Assembly (NCBI GenBank): GCA_009703125.1
Contig: WLGS01000005.1
Location: forward strand, 1 to 37,302
DNA from: Actinomycetota bacterium
GTDB lineage: Bacteria; Actinomycetota; Acidimicrobiia; Acidimicrobiales; Ilumatobacteraceae
DNA: 37,302 nt
Direction: 5' to 3'
In this document: positions 24,340 through 33,330 of the stretch, in pieces
Position numbering within the stretch: position 1 is the first letter of the stretch
Layout: each line of letters begins with the position of its first letter
Position numbers and translations under genes: made by a program
Notes under the pieces: generated by a model
Told to the model about the DNA's origin: nothing
Database searches by the model: none
Seen by the model: the letters and a program-made list of their open reading frames with translations, nothing else

Positions 24340-25895
24340 TGGCCATTGGGGAAAGTGCACAGTCGAATTCACAGGTGAACAATGTTGTGGTTCTGCTGTT
24401 GGACAGTCTGAATCGCCATGAAATTGGGGCGTATGGCGGAACTCAGTTCGATACACCCAATCTGAACCGTTTGTCTGAACGTGCAATAACTTTCACCAAT
24501 CACCACACGGGCTCACTTCCCTGTATTCCCGCACGTCATGACCTATTAGTAGGTGCATGGGATTTTCTATGGCGGCCGTGGGGATCTATTGAGTTGTGGG
24601 AAGAACCCATCACTGCGTCGTTGCGTCGACGTGGTGTCATCACCCAGTTAATTACTGATCATCCACACTTGTTCGAAGTGGGAGGTGAGAACTATCACAC
24701 AGATTTCACTGCGTGGGCATATGAACGTGGTCATGAAAGTGATCCATGGAAAACGCGACCTGATCCTTCTTGGTTGGGTACTCCATCATTTGGTCGTGGC
24801 CATACTCATTACGACAACTCACGTGGCTACTTCCGAGGCGAAGAAGATTTCCCCGGCCCGCGCACTATGCAAGCAACTGCGCGATGGTTGTTGGAAGATG
24901 CACCCGCGCATCGCGTAAAAGGTGAACCGTTCTTTTTGTTTGTTGATGAGTTCGACCCTCATGAACCGTTTGATACTCCCGAAGAGTGGGCGTCTCGATA
25001 CGACGACTCATGGGAAGGTGCGCATCTCACGTGGCCTCCGTATGCAGTTGATGCATTAAAGAATGGTGTCATCACCGAACGTGATGCGGTGCAGATTCGC
25101 GCACAGTACGGTGGCAAGCTTTCGATGATTGATCATTGGTTAGGCAAAGTATTGGATGCATTAGATGCCACCAATGCATGGGAGGACACAGTGGTGATTC
25201 TCACCACTGACCATGGCCATTACTTAGGTGATTTCGATGTGTATGGCAGAGATGTATGGGGCAAGCCTGGTGTACCTGTGTACAAACCACTAGGCCATAT
25301 TCCATTGATGGTTGCGTGGCCAGGTAAGCCTGCGTCTACGTCCAATGTGTTGACAACGTCTACAGATATTCATGCCACCATCGCAGATGTTTTTGATGCA
25401 CCTATTTCTCATGTTGCACATGGGTCATCACTAAAGCCGGTGATCACCGGTGAGGCCGCACGTGTGCGTGACTGGTTGTTAACAGGCGTATGGGGTCGAG
25501 AGGTGCAGTTGGTGACCGACAATTGGCGCTATACACGGGGTCCATCGGGGGACAACATGCCGCACTCAATGTGGTCGAATCGTTGGAGCACCATGCCCAT
25601 TGCCTCAATGCCGGACTATCGAATGCCAATGCCTGATGCACGCGCGACTCTTGATTTCATGCCTGGCAGCACAATTCCTGTCATTCGTCAGCCATTCCGT
25701 GAAGGGGACATGTTGCCCTTCTGGGCCTATGCAAAACAGTATGAGACATTGTTGTTTGATCGAAAAGAAGATCCAGGCGAAACAACAAACAGAGTTAACG
25801 ACGCAATGGCTCAAGATGCTGAAGAGCTACTTCGTACTGCGTTACTGGAAGTGAATGCACCAAGCGAACATTTTGAACGCTTGTCGTTGACGTAG
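24339..25895 (+). CDS. Sulfatase (formylglycine-dependent type I, cysteine type)
   Basis: A 518-residue enzyme of the alkaline phosphatase/sulfatase superfamily. The N-terminal metal-binding strand is V-V-L-L-L-D-S-L-N-R (Asp22), and the active-site motif is C-I-P-A-R (62-66), which fits C-x-P-x-R for conversion of Cys to formylglycine. Later metal ligands are seen in T-T-D-H-G-H-Y-L-G-D, and a Lys follows in Y-K-P-L-G-H-I-P-L. No signal peptide is visible, so it appears cytoplasmic. The substrate, probably a sulfate ester, is unknown, and no formylglycine-generating enzyme is in the window. It is divergent from the MarR gene, whose candidate operator overlaps this start. The 3' end lies 4 bp from the convergent DUF5522 gene. 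Confidence 0.92.
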   Translation: MAIGESAQSNSQVNNVVVLLLDSLNRHEIGAYGGTQFDTPNLNRLSERAITFTNHHTGSLPCIPARHDLLVGAWDFLWRPWGSIELWEEPITASLRRRGVITQLITDHPHLFEVGGENYHTDFTAWAYERGHESDPWKTRPDPSWLGTPSFGRGHTHYDNSRGYFRGEEDFPGPRTMQATARWLLEDAPAHRVKGEPFFLFVDEFDPHEPFDTPEEWASRYDDSWEGAHLTWPPYAVDALKNGVITERDAVQIRAQYGGKLSMIDHWLGKVLDALDATNAWEDTVVILTTDHGHYLGDFDVYGRDVWGKPGVPVYKPLGHIPLMVAWPGKPASTSNVLTTSTDIHATIADVFDAPISHVAHGSSLKPVITGEAARVRDWLLTGVWGREVQLVTDNWRYTRGPSGDNMPHSMWSNRWSTMPIASMPDYRMPMPDARATLDFMPGSTIPVIRQPFREGDMLPFWAYAKQYETLLFDRKEDPGETTNRVNDAMAQDAEELLRTALLEVNAPSEHFERLSLT

Positions 25896-25899
25896 AGGT

Positions 25900-26070
25900 T
25901 TATTCTTCGCCACGGTCATAGGGGCAGTGGCGACAGATATTGCCACAGCAGTACCCACGACGCGTGAGGTACAAAGAAGTCATCACCACTAACCCTGTTT
26001 CGGGATCTGTATAGAAATCTTGTCCTGCACGTACCGCAGCATCATGTTTTGCGCGTACTTCGGGGCTCAT
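25900..26070 (-). CDS. DUF5522-like small Cys-rich protein (56 residues)
   Basis: Found by translating the gap between the sulfatase and permease genes. ATG at 26070 to TAA at 25900. The product carries the DUF5522 signature: a T-S-L-Y-L-T-R-R-G strand followed by C-C-G-N-I-C-R-H-C-P-Y, with Cys41, Cys42, Cys46 and Cys49 plus His48, likely metal ligands. Family function is unknown to me. It lies 36 bp downstream of the permease gene on the same strand, so it may be read through from there. Confidence 0.8.
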   Translation of the reverse strand: MSPEVRAKHDAAVRAGQDFYTDPETGLVVMTSLYLTRRGYCCGNICRHCPYDRGEE

Positions 26071-26106
26071 GTACTTAGTGTGCCGTGTGGAATTCAGAAC
26101 AGTGAG

Positions 26107-27414
26107 TTACCAGACAACTTTTTTGCCGGCGTAGTGAAGGACAACTCCTGAGGCGAGTAGGGCCACGGCAATGAGCAGTGGCTGAAGATCTAATTGGGTC
26201 GCCATTGCGGCTGTGGCCACGATGCCCACCGCAGGCAATACCGGAAACCAACCGATATCTCCCTTAATACGGAATGGGCGCGAATCGTATGGGCGGCGAC
26301 GTCGCAGAATAATGAGAACAACATTGACGACAATGAACATCACATAAATCAGTGCATTCGATGCTTCTGCGAGTGTCTCTATTCCGCCAAGCACCGCCAA
26401 GAATATCGCTCCCGCCATCACGACCCCGAGGGCGAATCGTGGTGCGCGTCTTTTATGTACGACTGCGAAACGTGGATGTAAATGACCAGTGTTAGCCATG
26501 CTGTAGAGCATTCGAGATGCTGCAACTGATGCAAGCAATGTGGTGTTCGCTGTGGTGGCTAACGCAATACCGCCCACCACGTCTACCGCAACCCCGCCTA
26601 TGGCTATTTCCATGACTGCAGTCAGGGGTTGTTCAGCATTGATTAATCCGTCAACTCCCAGCACACTGACCGCAACAATTGCCACAGCGATGTAGATGAG
26701 TGTGGAAATTCCAAGTGCCAAAAACAGCGCACGTGGAATTGTGAAGGTGGGGTTATGGGTCTCTTCAGACAATGTGATGACTTCATCAAAGCCGATGTAT
26801 GCGAAAAAGATAATCGCAGCTCCATTGAGCACGCCGCTTGCACCATTTCCCTCGAATAGGTTGACATCGCCAATTGAGTCTGCACCCAGTGCAACAACAA
26901 GTAGAAGACCACTAACTTGAATTGCACTCAGTGCAATGATTAACCAGCGCGCATGTTGCATACCCGTGAGTGCAATGAGCCACACAGCAAGAAGCAGCAG
27001 AACTGCGCCAGTTCGTTCTGAGATGTCAACAAACTCTGAGAGATACCGCGCAAAGCCCAATGACACTGCACTTGCGGCAACAACTAGGGCAACAGCCATT
27101 GCCCACCCCGTAGTGAAAGCAATCCATTCGGGAAACACTTGCCGAGCAAATTCATGTTCTGATCCCGCACGAGGGAACATCGATGTAAGTTCCATGTAGC
27201 TCAATGCAGTGAAGGCACACACAACTGCAGACACAATCATGGACATCCACACCATGGCACCCGCGCGCTCGGTTGCCGGGCCAATCAAGATGTAAATGCC
27301 GGCCCCAATGATGACGCCGATACCGCTTGCTGTGACGTGATGAAGACCCAGAACACGTGTGAAGTGTTCTACATGAACAGCCTCAGGGGTTGAGGACCTT
27401 CCATGTTTCGTCAT
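26107..27414 (-). CDS. APC-superfamily amino-acid permease
   Basis: A 435-residue integral membrane protein with about 12 hydrophobic segments. The first helix carries the family signature G-I-G-V-I-I-G-A-G-I-Y-I-L-I-G, the unwound substrate-binding helix of APC transporters, and F-A-Y-I-G-F-D-E-V follows in helix 6. The pattern is closest to the cationic amino-acid transporter (CAT/YfnA-like) branch; the substrate cannot be fixed. The ATG lies inside the end of the upstream lipoprotein gene (32-bp overlap), so the two are probably co-expressed. The overlap is longer than usual, but I see no better start further in. Confidence 0.92.
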   Translation of the reverse strand: MTKHGRSSTPEAVHVEHFTRVLGLHHVTASGIGVIIGAGIYILIGPATERAGAMVWMSMIVSAVVCAFTALSYMELTSMFPRAGSEHEFARQVFPEWIAFTTGWAMAVALVVAASAVSLGFARYLSEFVDISERTGAVLLLLAVWLIALTGMQHARWLIIALSAIQVSGLLLVVALGADSIGDVNLFEGNGASGVLNGAAIIFFAYIGFDEVITLSEETHNPTFTIPRALFLALGISTLIYIAVAIVAVSVLGVDGLINAEQPLTAVMEIAIGGVAVDVVGGIALATTANTTLLASVAASRMLYSMANTGHLHPRFAVVHKRRAPRFALGVVMAGAIFLAVLGGIETLAEASNALIYVMFIVVNVVLIILRRRRPYDSRPFRIKGDIGWFPVLPAVGIVATAAMATQLDLQPLLIAVALLASGVVLHYAGKKVVW

Positions 27415-28144
27415 CGAGAATTCCTGTCCTTAAGAGATTGTTATCTGTTTGAAATTCAAACACTGCACGTGCCATTTCTGGCCCGAAATAGATGTCGACA
27501 TTACGTACATACTTCAATTCCTGAAGTTTGACGAGGGCTTGTTGAACAAGTGCTCCTTGATGACACTTCTCTAGAGGCAGGGTAGTTTTTTCAAAAAAGC
27601 CCTCACACTTTGTCTCGAAAGATTTCAATACTTCGCTTTCATCGAAGACACATTGGGTTTCTTTGACGTATTTGGGTTGCGAGTTTGCGGGCCAAAGAAT
27701 GCACGCCACATCTTGTGGGGGTATGAGATCAATAGTGGCCAATCCCACATTGGGCACAAAACAACTTGATGCATAACGGGTGAGTGGCAACTCACGCAGA
27801 CAAATGGCTGTATCGGACCATTTATTGTTCGCAAAGCGATACAGACGCGTCTGGCGACAACCTTCGTCTTCGCAATTCCACGAATCACGATCTGTGTCGC
27901 CTACAGCCCAGGTCTCTGTGCACTTTTCGACTTTGACTTTTTCTCCGTAACTCGCCGAGATTGCTTTGGCATCGCAAGGAACTTCTTTCTCACCAGAGGC
28001 TGGAACAAGTTGCATCGGCGTTGTTGTCGTGGTGGCTGTAGAAGAAGAATCAGGAGTTGTGGGCGTTGACGAAGTAGTTGTCACACAACCAGCACCAAGC
28101 ACAACGAAGGCCAGAAGCGCAAGAGAGGTGCGCCACGAGGTCAT
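27383..28144 (-). CDS. Lipoprotein with C-terminal peptidoglycan-binding domain
   Basis: The frame is open to 28237, but the ATG at 28144 gives a normal lipoprotein signal: M-T-S-W-R-T-S, a hydrophobic core and lipobox L-G-A-G-C (Cys20). ATGs at 28180 and 28237 are possible; none has a clear ribosome site. The mature 253-residue form has a Thr/Ser-rich linker (about 21-45), then a Cys-rich domain with D-T-D-R-D-S-W-N-C-E-D-E-G-C that I do not recognise, and a C-terminal PG_binding_1-like domain (last 60 residues: L-Q-E-L-K-Y ... F-Q-T-D-N-N-L-L-R-T-G-I-L-D-D-E-T-W). It is probably tethered to the membrane and touches the cell wall. It is divergent from the pst operon and overlaps the start of the permease gene. 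Confidence 0.8.
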   Translation of the reverse strand: MTSWRTSLALLAFVVLGAGCVTTTSSTPTTPDSSSTATTTTTPMQLVPASGEKEVPCDAKAISASYGEKVKVEKCTETWAVGDTDRDSWNCEDEGCRQTRLYRFANNKWSDTAICLRELPLTRYASSCFVPNVGLATIDLIPPQDVACILWPANSQPKYVKETQCVFDESEVLKSFETKCEGFFEKTTLPLEKCHQGALVQQALVKLQELKYVRNVDIYFGPEMARAVFEFQTDNNLLRTGILDDETWKVLNP

Positions 28145-28253
28145 GCGGTGAGTGAATACACGAGGTGTACGAGTAGCCATAGAAGTGAACTTGAGGTTAC
28201 AAGCAGTTGTACTGAAGTGGTCTAGGGCGTGATGCATGGCCCCAACTTTTAGA

Positions 28254-28275
28254 GTTCATCTTTTGTTCTCCATAG
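28254..28275 (+). promoter_or_regulatory. Candidate PHO-box-like direct repeat upstream of pstS
   Basis: Two adjacent 11-bp units, GTTCATCTTTT (28254-28264) and GTTCTCCATAG (28265-28275), resemble the 11-bp GTTCAYC-type direct repeats bound by PhoP in actinobacteria. They lie about 100 bp before the pstS start. The second unit departs from consensus, so this is a weak call strengthened by its location. Confidence 0.4.
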
Positions 28276-28373
28276 ATACAAGAAGAGGACATTCGCTGTT
28301 TCCTTACGCATCGTACTTTGCACTTGCACATTGCGCAGTCCGCGCTCTGACAAACGAAAGGAACCATCTCCTC

Positions 28374-29516
28374 ATGTTGGTACACAATCGTCGCAGAATG
28401 AAAAAGCGACTCTCCCAATTACTGGTTGCTGTATTGGCAGTTCCTGTAATTGCTACTTCAGTTCCCTCTGGTGTAAGTGCTGCAAAGCTCAATGACACCT
28501 GCAAGCGCAAGGACCTCTTCGAAGTCGAAAAAGTAGGCACAACCTTTATTCGTTGCATGGTGAAGCCAGGCTCGTCATTGCACGCAAAGAAGCCAAAGAA
28601 GGCTGAGTTCACTTGGCAAAAGATCACCAAGAAGCAGTATGACTACCGCACAACCAAGACCAACTCGGCGATCCGTATTGATGGTTCCAGCACGGTGTAT
28701 CCGTTGATGGCAGTTGCAGCGAAGTACTTCGAGGCCACCACTTCTGGCCAGACTGACATCTCTATTGGTATCTCTGGTACCGGTGGCGGAATGACAAAAT
28801 TCTGCAACGGTGAAATTGACATGGCAAACGCATCGCGTGCCATGAGCACCACTGAAAAGGCTGCATGTGCTGCTAAGGGAATCGCCTACACCGAGGTACT
28901 CGTAGCTAACGATGGTCTTGCAGTCGTGGTTAACCCCAAGAACCCACTCACCTGCATCACCATGGATCAGTTGAAGAATATGTGGAAGCCCGCATCTGGA
29001 ACTTCTGGTGCAGGGTCAGCTGCCACATGGGGCGACGTCATTCCAGGCAACACCTTGGGTGCATTGAAGCTCTTCGGTGCCGGTTCTGACTCAGGTACCT
29101 TCGACTCATTCAACACATTTGTGCATGGTCGTTCCACAACATCACGTACCGACTACCAGGCAACTGAGAACGACAACGTGACCGTGAAAGGTGTTGCGGG
29201 AAGCAATGCAGGAATTGGCTACTACGGCCTTTCCTACGCAGTGGAAAACGCAAAGACCAATAAGGCTCTTGAAATTGACAAGGGCGCAGGTTGTGTAAAG
29301 CCAACTGCTGCAAATGTGCAGAACGGCAGCTACGCAATGGCTCGTCCGTTGTACACCTACATCAAGAACTCATCGGCTGCTTCGATTCCTGCAATCAAGA
29401 AGTTCATGGAGTTCTACTTGGACAACTCGCGCATCATCGGTGCAGATGCTCTCTTCGTTCCGCTCACAAGAGCGCAGCGCGGAACAGCTGTGGCCGCCGT
29501 GCGTTCCATTAAGTAA
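28374..29516 (+). CDS. pstS: Phosphate ABC transporter substrate-binding protein PstS
   Basis: I choose the ATG at 28374 because AAAGGAA lies about ten bases upstream; the ATG at 28398 has no such site and the frame's 28236 start is too early. The 380-residue product has a signal peptide ending near V-S-A with no lipobox Cys, so it is not an evident lipoprotein, unlike typical Gram-positive PstS. A short two-Cys module with a final Trp (D-T-C-K-R-K ... F-I-R-C ... F-T-W) follows. Then comes the periplasmic-binding fold, with I-D-G-S-S-T-V-Y-P-L and I-S-G-T-G-G-G-M-T-K-F-C-N-G-E-I-D-M-A-N-A-S-R, the phosphate-binding signature. It heads pstSCAB and would be made in excess if the downstream stem-loop limits pstCAB. 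Confidence 0.95.
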   Translation: MLVHNRRRMKKRLSQLLVAVLAVPVIATSVPSGVSAAKLNDTCKRKDLFEVEKVGTTFIRCMVKPGSSLHAKKPKKAEFTWQKITKKQYDYRTTKTNSAIRIDGSSTVYPLMAVAAKYFEATTSGQTDISIGISGTGGGMTKFCNGEIDMANASRAMSTTEKAACAAKGIAYTEVLVANDGLAVVVNPKNPLTCITMDQLKNMWKPASGTSGAGSAATWGDVIPGNTLGALKLFGAGSDSGTFDSFNTFVHGRSTTSRTDYQATENDNVTVKGVAGSNAGIGYYGLSYAVENAKTNKALEIDKGAGCVKPTAANVQNGSYAMARPLYTYIKNSSAASIPAIKKFMEFYLDNSRIIGADALFVPLTRAQRGTAVAAVRSIK

Positions 29517-29532
29517 TTCAATTCCGCACGAT

Positions 29533-29566
29533 TGTGGTGTTGGGCTTCTAGGAGCCCAACACCACA
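29533..29566 (+). other. Strong intercistronic stem-loop between pstS and pstC
   Basis: A perfect 14-bp stem, TGTGGTGTTGGGCT (29533-29546) paired with AGCCCAACACCACA (29553-29566), with a 6-base loop. It begins 16 bp after the pstS stop and ends 27 bp before pstC. The following bases are mixed rather than a U run, so it is more likely a partial terminator or a 3' stabiliser of pstS mRNA than a full terminator. Confidence 0.75.
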
Positions 29567-29593
29567 TCTGCACTTTCATCACTCGAGCTCTTC

Positions 29594-30550
29594 ATGTCTT
29601 TTTCTCCATCTCAAGAAGCAATAGAACTTCTTGACAACCTGCTTCCCTCAGGAGCACAACAGCGACGTCGCATTTATGAGCGCGTTGTACAGACGGTATT
29701 GATGTGTACTTCGTTCATCACCGTCATTGTGTTGTTTGCTGTAGCTGGTTCTTTGGTTCCACCCACTATTGATTTCTTTCAAGAAGTTTCGTTCGGCGAA
29801 TTCTTTGGACGCACCGAGTGGTACCCATTGTTTGAACCACCGGCCTACGGCATCTGGGCGTTGATGTCGGCAACTTTTCTTGTCATGACAATCGCTATCA
29901 TTGTTGCCGTCCCAGGTGGTTTGGCCGCGGCCTTTTTCCTCAATCAGTACGCATCCGATCGGGTGCGTCGATATCTGAAGCCCACACTTGAGATTCTTGC
30001 GGGTATGCCCACAGTGGTCTTCGGTTTTTTTGCAGTGAACTTTGTGTCACCAAACATTGTCCAAAAGCTGTGGCCTTTTGGTGAAGTTGATTTCTATAAC
30101 GCTTTAAGTGCAGGGCTTGTGGTGGGCATCATGATTTTGCCCATGATGACCACATTGGCAGAAGATGCAATGAACAGCATTCCCAAAGCACTCATTGAGG
30201 GTGCATACGCATTAGGGCCCACTAAACGAGAAGTGTGTACTGGGGTCATTTTCCCCTCAGCATTGTCGGGAATTATCGCCAGCATTGTGATTTCGCTTTC
30301 ACGTGCAATTGGTGAGACCACAATTGTTTTGTTGGCAGCCGGAGCCTCTGCGAAATTTACTTTGAATCCTGCTGAATCTGTGCAAACGCTTGCGTCCTTT
30401 ATTGGGTTTGCAGGAATTGGTGATCAGGAAACTGATTCCACTGGCTACCGAACAATTTTTGCCGTAGGTACCTTTCTCTTCATCATCACTTTCATATTGA
30501 ATATCATCAGTATTCGAGTGGTGCGTCGTTTTCGTGAGGTATACGAATGA
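29594..30550 (+). CDS. pstC: Phosphate ABC transporter permease PstC
   Basis: A 318-residue permease with about six membrane helices and the binding-protein-dependent transport loop near residues 195-225 (E-D-A-M-N-S-I-P-K-A-L-I-E-G-A-Y-A-L-G-P-T-K-R-E), which contacts the ATPase. The I-G-E-T-T-I-V-L-L-A-A-G-A segment is typical of PstC. It partners PstA in the inner channel for phosphate. Its stop overlaps the pstA start (ATGA), so the two are translationally coupled. Confidence 0.96.
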   Translation: MSFSPSQEAIELLDNLLPSGAQQRRRIYERVVQTVLMCTSFITVIVLFAVAGSLVPPTIDFFQEVSFGEFFGRTEWYPLFEPPAYGIWALMSATFLVMTIAIIVAVPGGLAAAFFLNQYASDRVRRYLKPTLEILAGMPTVVFGFFAVNFVSPNIVQKLWPFGEVDFYNALSAGLVVGIMILPMMTTLAEDAMNSIPKALIEGAYALGPTKREVCTGVIFPSALSGIIASIVISLSRAIGETTIVLLAAGASAKFTLNPAESVQTLASFIGFAGIGDQETDSTGYRTIFAVGTFLFIITFILNIISIRVVRRFREVYE

Positions 30551-31440
30551 GTATCATCTTGGACCCAAGTGTTTCCCTAACTTCTACAGTTGATGGAAAA
30601 CGTCGCCGCAAGGACATGTTGTTCCTTGCATTGTTGTGGTTTGGAATTCTTCTTGCAGTAGTGACCTTGGTGGTGCTTCTTGTGGATACTTTCCTCACCG
30701 GTCGCAGCCGACTGAATTGGGAGTTCCTCTCTGGACACACATCTCCATTTGCCGAAGATGCTGGCGTGCAGTCCGCAATATTTGGTTCATTGTGGGTTGT
30801 GCTCCCTGCAGGAATTTCCTCATTGTTGATCGCCATAGGTACTGCTGCATATTTGGAAGAGTTCACAAAGCCCGAGTCAAAAGTGCAGGCCTTCATCAAC
30901 TTGACGATTCAAACACTCGCAGGTGTTCCCAGCATTGTGTACGGAATCCTGGGGCTTGCCTTTGTCGCGCGCGGTCCCTTGGATTGGGGCTTTACCGTAC
31001 GTACTGCATCGGTTGTTCTTGCCATGATGATACTCCCAGTGATGATTGTGGCCTCGCGTGAGGCCATCAGGGCTGTGCCCAGCAGCTATCGAGAAGGTGC
31101 GTTTGCACTCGGCTGCTCACGTTGGCAATGCGTGCGTCAACAAGTTCTTCCCGCCGCTGTACCAGGTATTGCTACGGGAAGCATTTTGGGAGTTTCGCGA
31201 GCATTGGGTGAATCCGCACCACTGATCATGTTGGGTGCATTGGCCTATGTAAGTAGCAACCCCACAGGTTTCGGTGATTATTACACCGTCTTGCCGCTGT
31301 CTATTTACAAATATGCAACCGAAGCAGACTCTGAGTTTCAGTATGCAGCAGCAGGAGCAATCATTGTGTTGCTGGCCATGCTGTTGGTTTTGAATTTCAC
31401 CGCAATCGTTATCCGAGATAGAAGCAGAAAGTCATTGTGA
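30547..31440 (+). CDS. pstA: Phosphate ABC transporter permease PstA
   Basis: A 297-residue permease with about six membrane helices. The coupling loop reads [25 protein letters not shown], followed by [14 protein letters not shown], both typical of Pst[15 protein letters not shown] in the middle is also characteristic. Its ATG overlaps the pstC stop by four bases and its TGA overlaps the GTG of pstB, so the three genes form a tightly coupled set that assembles one transporter. Confidence 0.96.
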   Translation: MSIILDPSVSLTSTVDGKRRRKDMLFLALLWFGILLAVVTLVVLLVDTFLTGRSRLNWEFLSGHTSPFAEDAGVQSAIFGSLWVVLPAGISSLLIAIGTAAYLEEFTKPESKVQAFINLTIQTLAGVPSIVYGILGLAFVARGPLDWGFTVRTASVVLAMMILPVMIVASREAIRAVPSSYREGAFALGCSRWQCVRQQVLPAAVPGIATGSILGVSRALGESAPLIMLGALAYVSSNPTGFGDYYTVLPLSIYKYATEADSEFQYAAAGAIIVLLAMLLVLNFTAIVIRDRSRKSL

Positions 31441-32324
31441 TTATGAATGAAACAACTACACCCACCGCACAATCCCTGATTGCGTCGTCGCTATCAAAAG
31501 GTGACGGCAACATCCCTGGAGTGAACTCTGGTAGAGCTGCACAGATTGTGATGGAGGCGCGAGATCTTTCTGTGTACTACGGAGATTTCTTGGCTGTACG
31601 TCAAGCCACTTTCTCTATTGCACGCAATGAGATCACCGCATTTATCGGACCATCTGGTTGTGGGAAGTCCACAATCTTGCGAAGCCTCAACCGTATGAAC
31701 GACCTCATTCACTCAGCCCGAGTTGTGGGCACAGTGTTGTACCGAGGAATTGATTTGTATGGGCCTTTGGCAGATCCCGGCGAAGTGCGTCGTCGTATCG
31801 GAATGGTTTTCCAAAAACCCAATCCCTTTCCTAAATCCATTTATGACAATGTGGCCTTTGGTCCACGGGTAAATGAAAAGTTCACCAAGTCTGAATTAGA
31901 TGGCGTGGTGGAGGATTCGCTCCGTAAGGCAGCGCTGTGGGATGAGGTAAAGGATCGCCTCAAAGCATCTGCTTTTTCGCTGTCTGGTGGTCAGCAGCAG
32001 CGTTTGTGTATTGCACGTGCGTTGGCAGTGAACCCTGATGTCTTGTTGATGGATGAACCCTGTTCTGCATTAGACCCCATTGCCACGGGCAGAATTGAAG
32101 ACTTGATGCGAGAAATCAAATCGGAGTATCCGATTGTGATTGTGACTCACAACATGCAACAGGCTGCTCGCGTGAGCGATATGACGGCGTTCTTTAGCGT
32201 GGAATCCACAGGAGATACAAACCGTCCGACTGGCATGTTGGTGGAATATGACCGCACAGTCGACATGTTCTCGCACCCACATGACGAACGCACGTTGAGC
32301 TACGTCAGTGGTCGAATGGGCTAG
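31437..32324 (+). CDS. pstB: Phosphate ABC transporter ATP-binding protein PstB
   Basis: A 295-residue ABC ATPase with Walker [10 protein letters not shown] (71-79), Q-loop F-Q-K-P-N-P-F-P, signature L-S-G-G-Q-Q-Q-R-L, Walker B V-L-L-M-D-E-P and switch H-N-M-Q-Q-A-A-R, matching PstB specifically. The start is either GTG at 31437, overlapping the pstA stop, or ATG at 31443. Either way there are about 40 residues before the ABC domain, a longer N-terminus than usual. No phoU follows; the next gene is convergent after 24 bp. Confidence 0.96.
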   Translation: MIMNETTTPTAQSLIASSLSKGDGNIPGVNSGRAAQIVMEARDLSVYYGDFLAVRQATFSIARNEITAFIGPSGCGKSTILRSLNRMNDLIHSARVVGTVLYRGIDLYGPLADPGEVRRRIGMVFQKPNPFPKSIYDNVAFGPRVNEKFTKSELDGVVEDSLRKAALWDEVKDRLKASAFSLSGGQQQRLCIARALAVNPDVLLMDEPCSALDPIATGRIEDLMREIKSEYPIVIVTHNMQQAARVSDMTAFFSVESTGDTNRPTGMLVEYDRTVDMFSHPHDERTLSYVSGRMG

Positions 32325-32348
32325 GCCCTAAAAACTGCGCCGGATCAT

Positions 32349-33317
32349 TTAGAGAGATTGCAAAAACTCATCAATGTGATGCACGTGTTGCTGTAGTCCT
32401 TGGCGCCATGTCGAAAACCACTCGGCAGGAATTTCTGCAGCAATCGCGCCGAGATATTCAAGAACTGCTTCGGGTATACCTTCAACTTGAGGTGCGAGTT
32501 CGTTATACAACACAAAATCACTGCAGCCTTGATGTGGGGCATGTACAAGATCAATGCGACGTGATTGTTGTGCGGCGTTGTCTGTACGCGCTTGAAGAAT
32601 GCTCCACGCAGGGTCAGCATCTGTATGTGGCGGTGTGGTGAGATCGGCTTGTCCGACAAGCAACAACGTGGGTCGTGCAAGAGATGTAAAGAACTCAGTC
32701 GCCATTGTTCTGGAAAAAGCCTGGGCTACCACGGTGGCACGTACACGCTCATCTGGGGTGTACTCATGCAAATACGACGTAGTAGCAAGTGCAGAGAGCC
32801 CGCCGTAACTGTGGCCGCCCACAAAGACTCTGTGTGGGTCTACAGAGCCCGTGAGCCATTCCGTGAGCGCACTGTGGTGACCAAGTGCTGCATCGATACA
32901 GAGGCGCAGATCACCTTGGCGATTCCGCTCGTTAGTCACGTCGTCCACGTTGTTTCCGAGGAACCAATCAAAGAGTCCATCGCCGGGGTGGTCAGGTGAG
33001 ATCACGATGTAGCCACGGGAGGCGAGTGCTTCACACAAAAGGCTGTAGTTGTGGCGTGTGCCTGTACGGCCATGTGACCACACGATGAGTGGATGGGTCC
33101 CAGGGCTGACAGGGGAGTCTTCATGGGCGCTTGCCGAGGTGAAGCGCACACCGGGGATGAGTTCGTATTCGGTGACGGTGCCCGAATCTGTGGATGCGGG
33201 ATACCAAATGTCGATGCCCAACAATCGGTCATTACGTGCTGGGTCAACTGTCAACGTGGAGACATGGCCCACCCGATGTGTGAGTGTCTCAAGTGGTGGT
33301 GCAGAAGAGAGTGTCAT
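32349..33317 (-). CDS. Alpha/beta hydrolase, PAF-acetylhydrolase/dienelactone-hydrolase-like
   Basis: A 322-residue alpha/beta hydrolase without an obvious signal peptide. The fold is marked by P-L-I-V-W-S-H-G-R-T-G (oxyanion region), S-P-D-H-P-G-D, and the nucleophile elbow G-G-H-S-Y-G-G (Ser170). Asp225 (G-Q-A-D) and His262 (H-A-P-H-Q-G-C) are good candidates for the rest of the triad. The pattern resembles platelet-activating-factor acetylhydrolase-like esterases. The substrate is unknown. The gene lies 53 bp after the delta-60 gene on the same strand; an imperfect inverted repeat sits in that gap. Confidence 0.88.
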   Translation of the reverse strand: MTLSSAPPLETLTHRVGHVSTLTVDPARNDRLLGIDIWYPASTDSGTVTEYELIPGVRFTSASAHEDSPVSPGTHPLIVWSHGRTGTRHNYSLLCEALASRGYIVISPDHPGDGLFDWFLGNNVDDVTNERNRQGDLRLCIDAALGHHSALTEWLTGSVDPHRVFVGGHSYGGLSALATTSYLHEYTPDERVRATVVAQAFSRTMATEFFTSLARPTLLLVGQADLTTPPHTDADPAWSILQARTDNAAQQSRRIDLVHAPHQGCSDFVLYNELAPQVEGIPEAVLEYLGAIAAEIPAEWFSTWRQGLQQHVHHIDEFLQSL

Positions 33318-33330
33318 GGCAAGACCAACA

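Noticed and set aside
32310-32335. Terminator after pstB (GGGC-TAG-GCCC followed by TAAAAA)
   Set aside because: The stem is only 4 bp with a 3-base loop and the tail on the + strand is A-rich, not U-rich.
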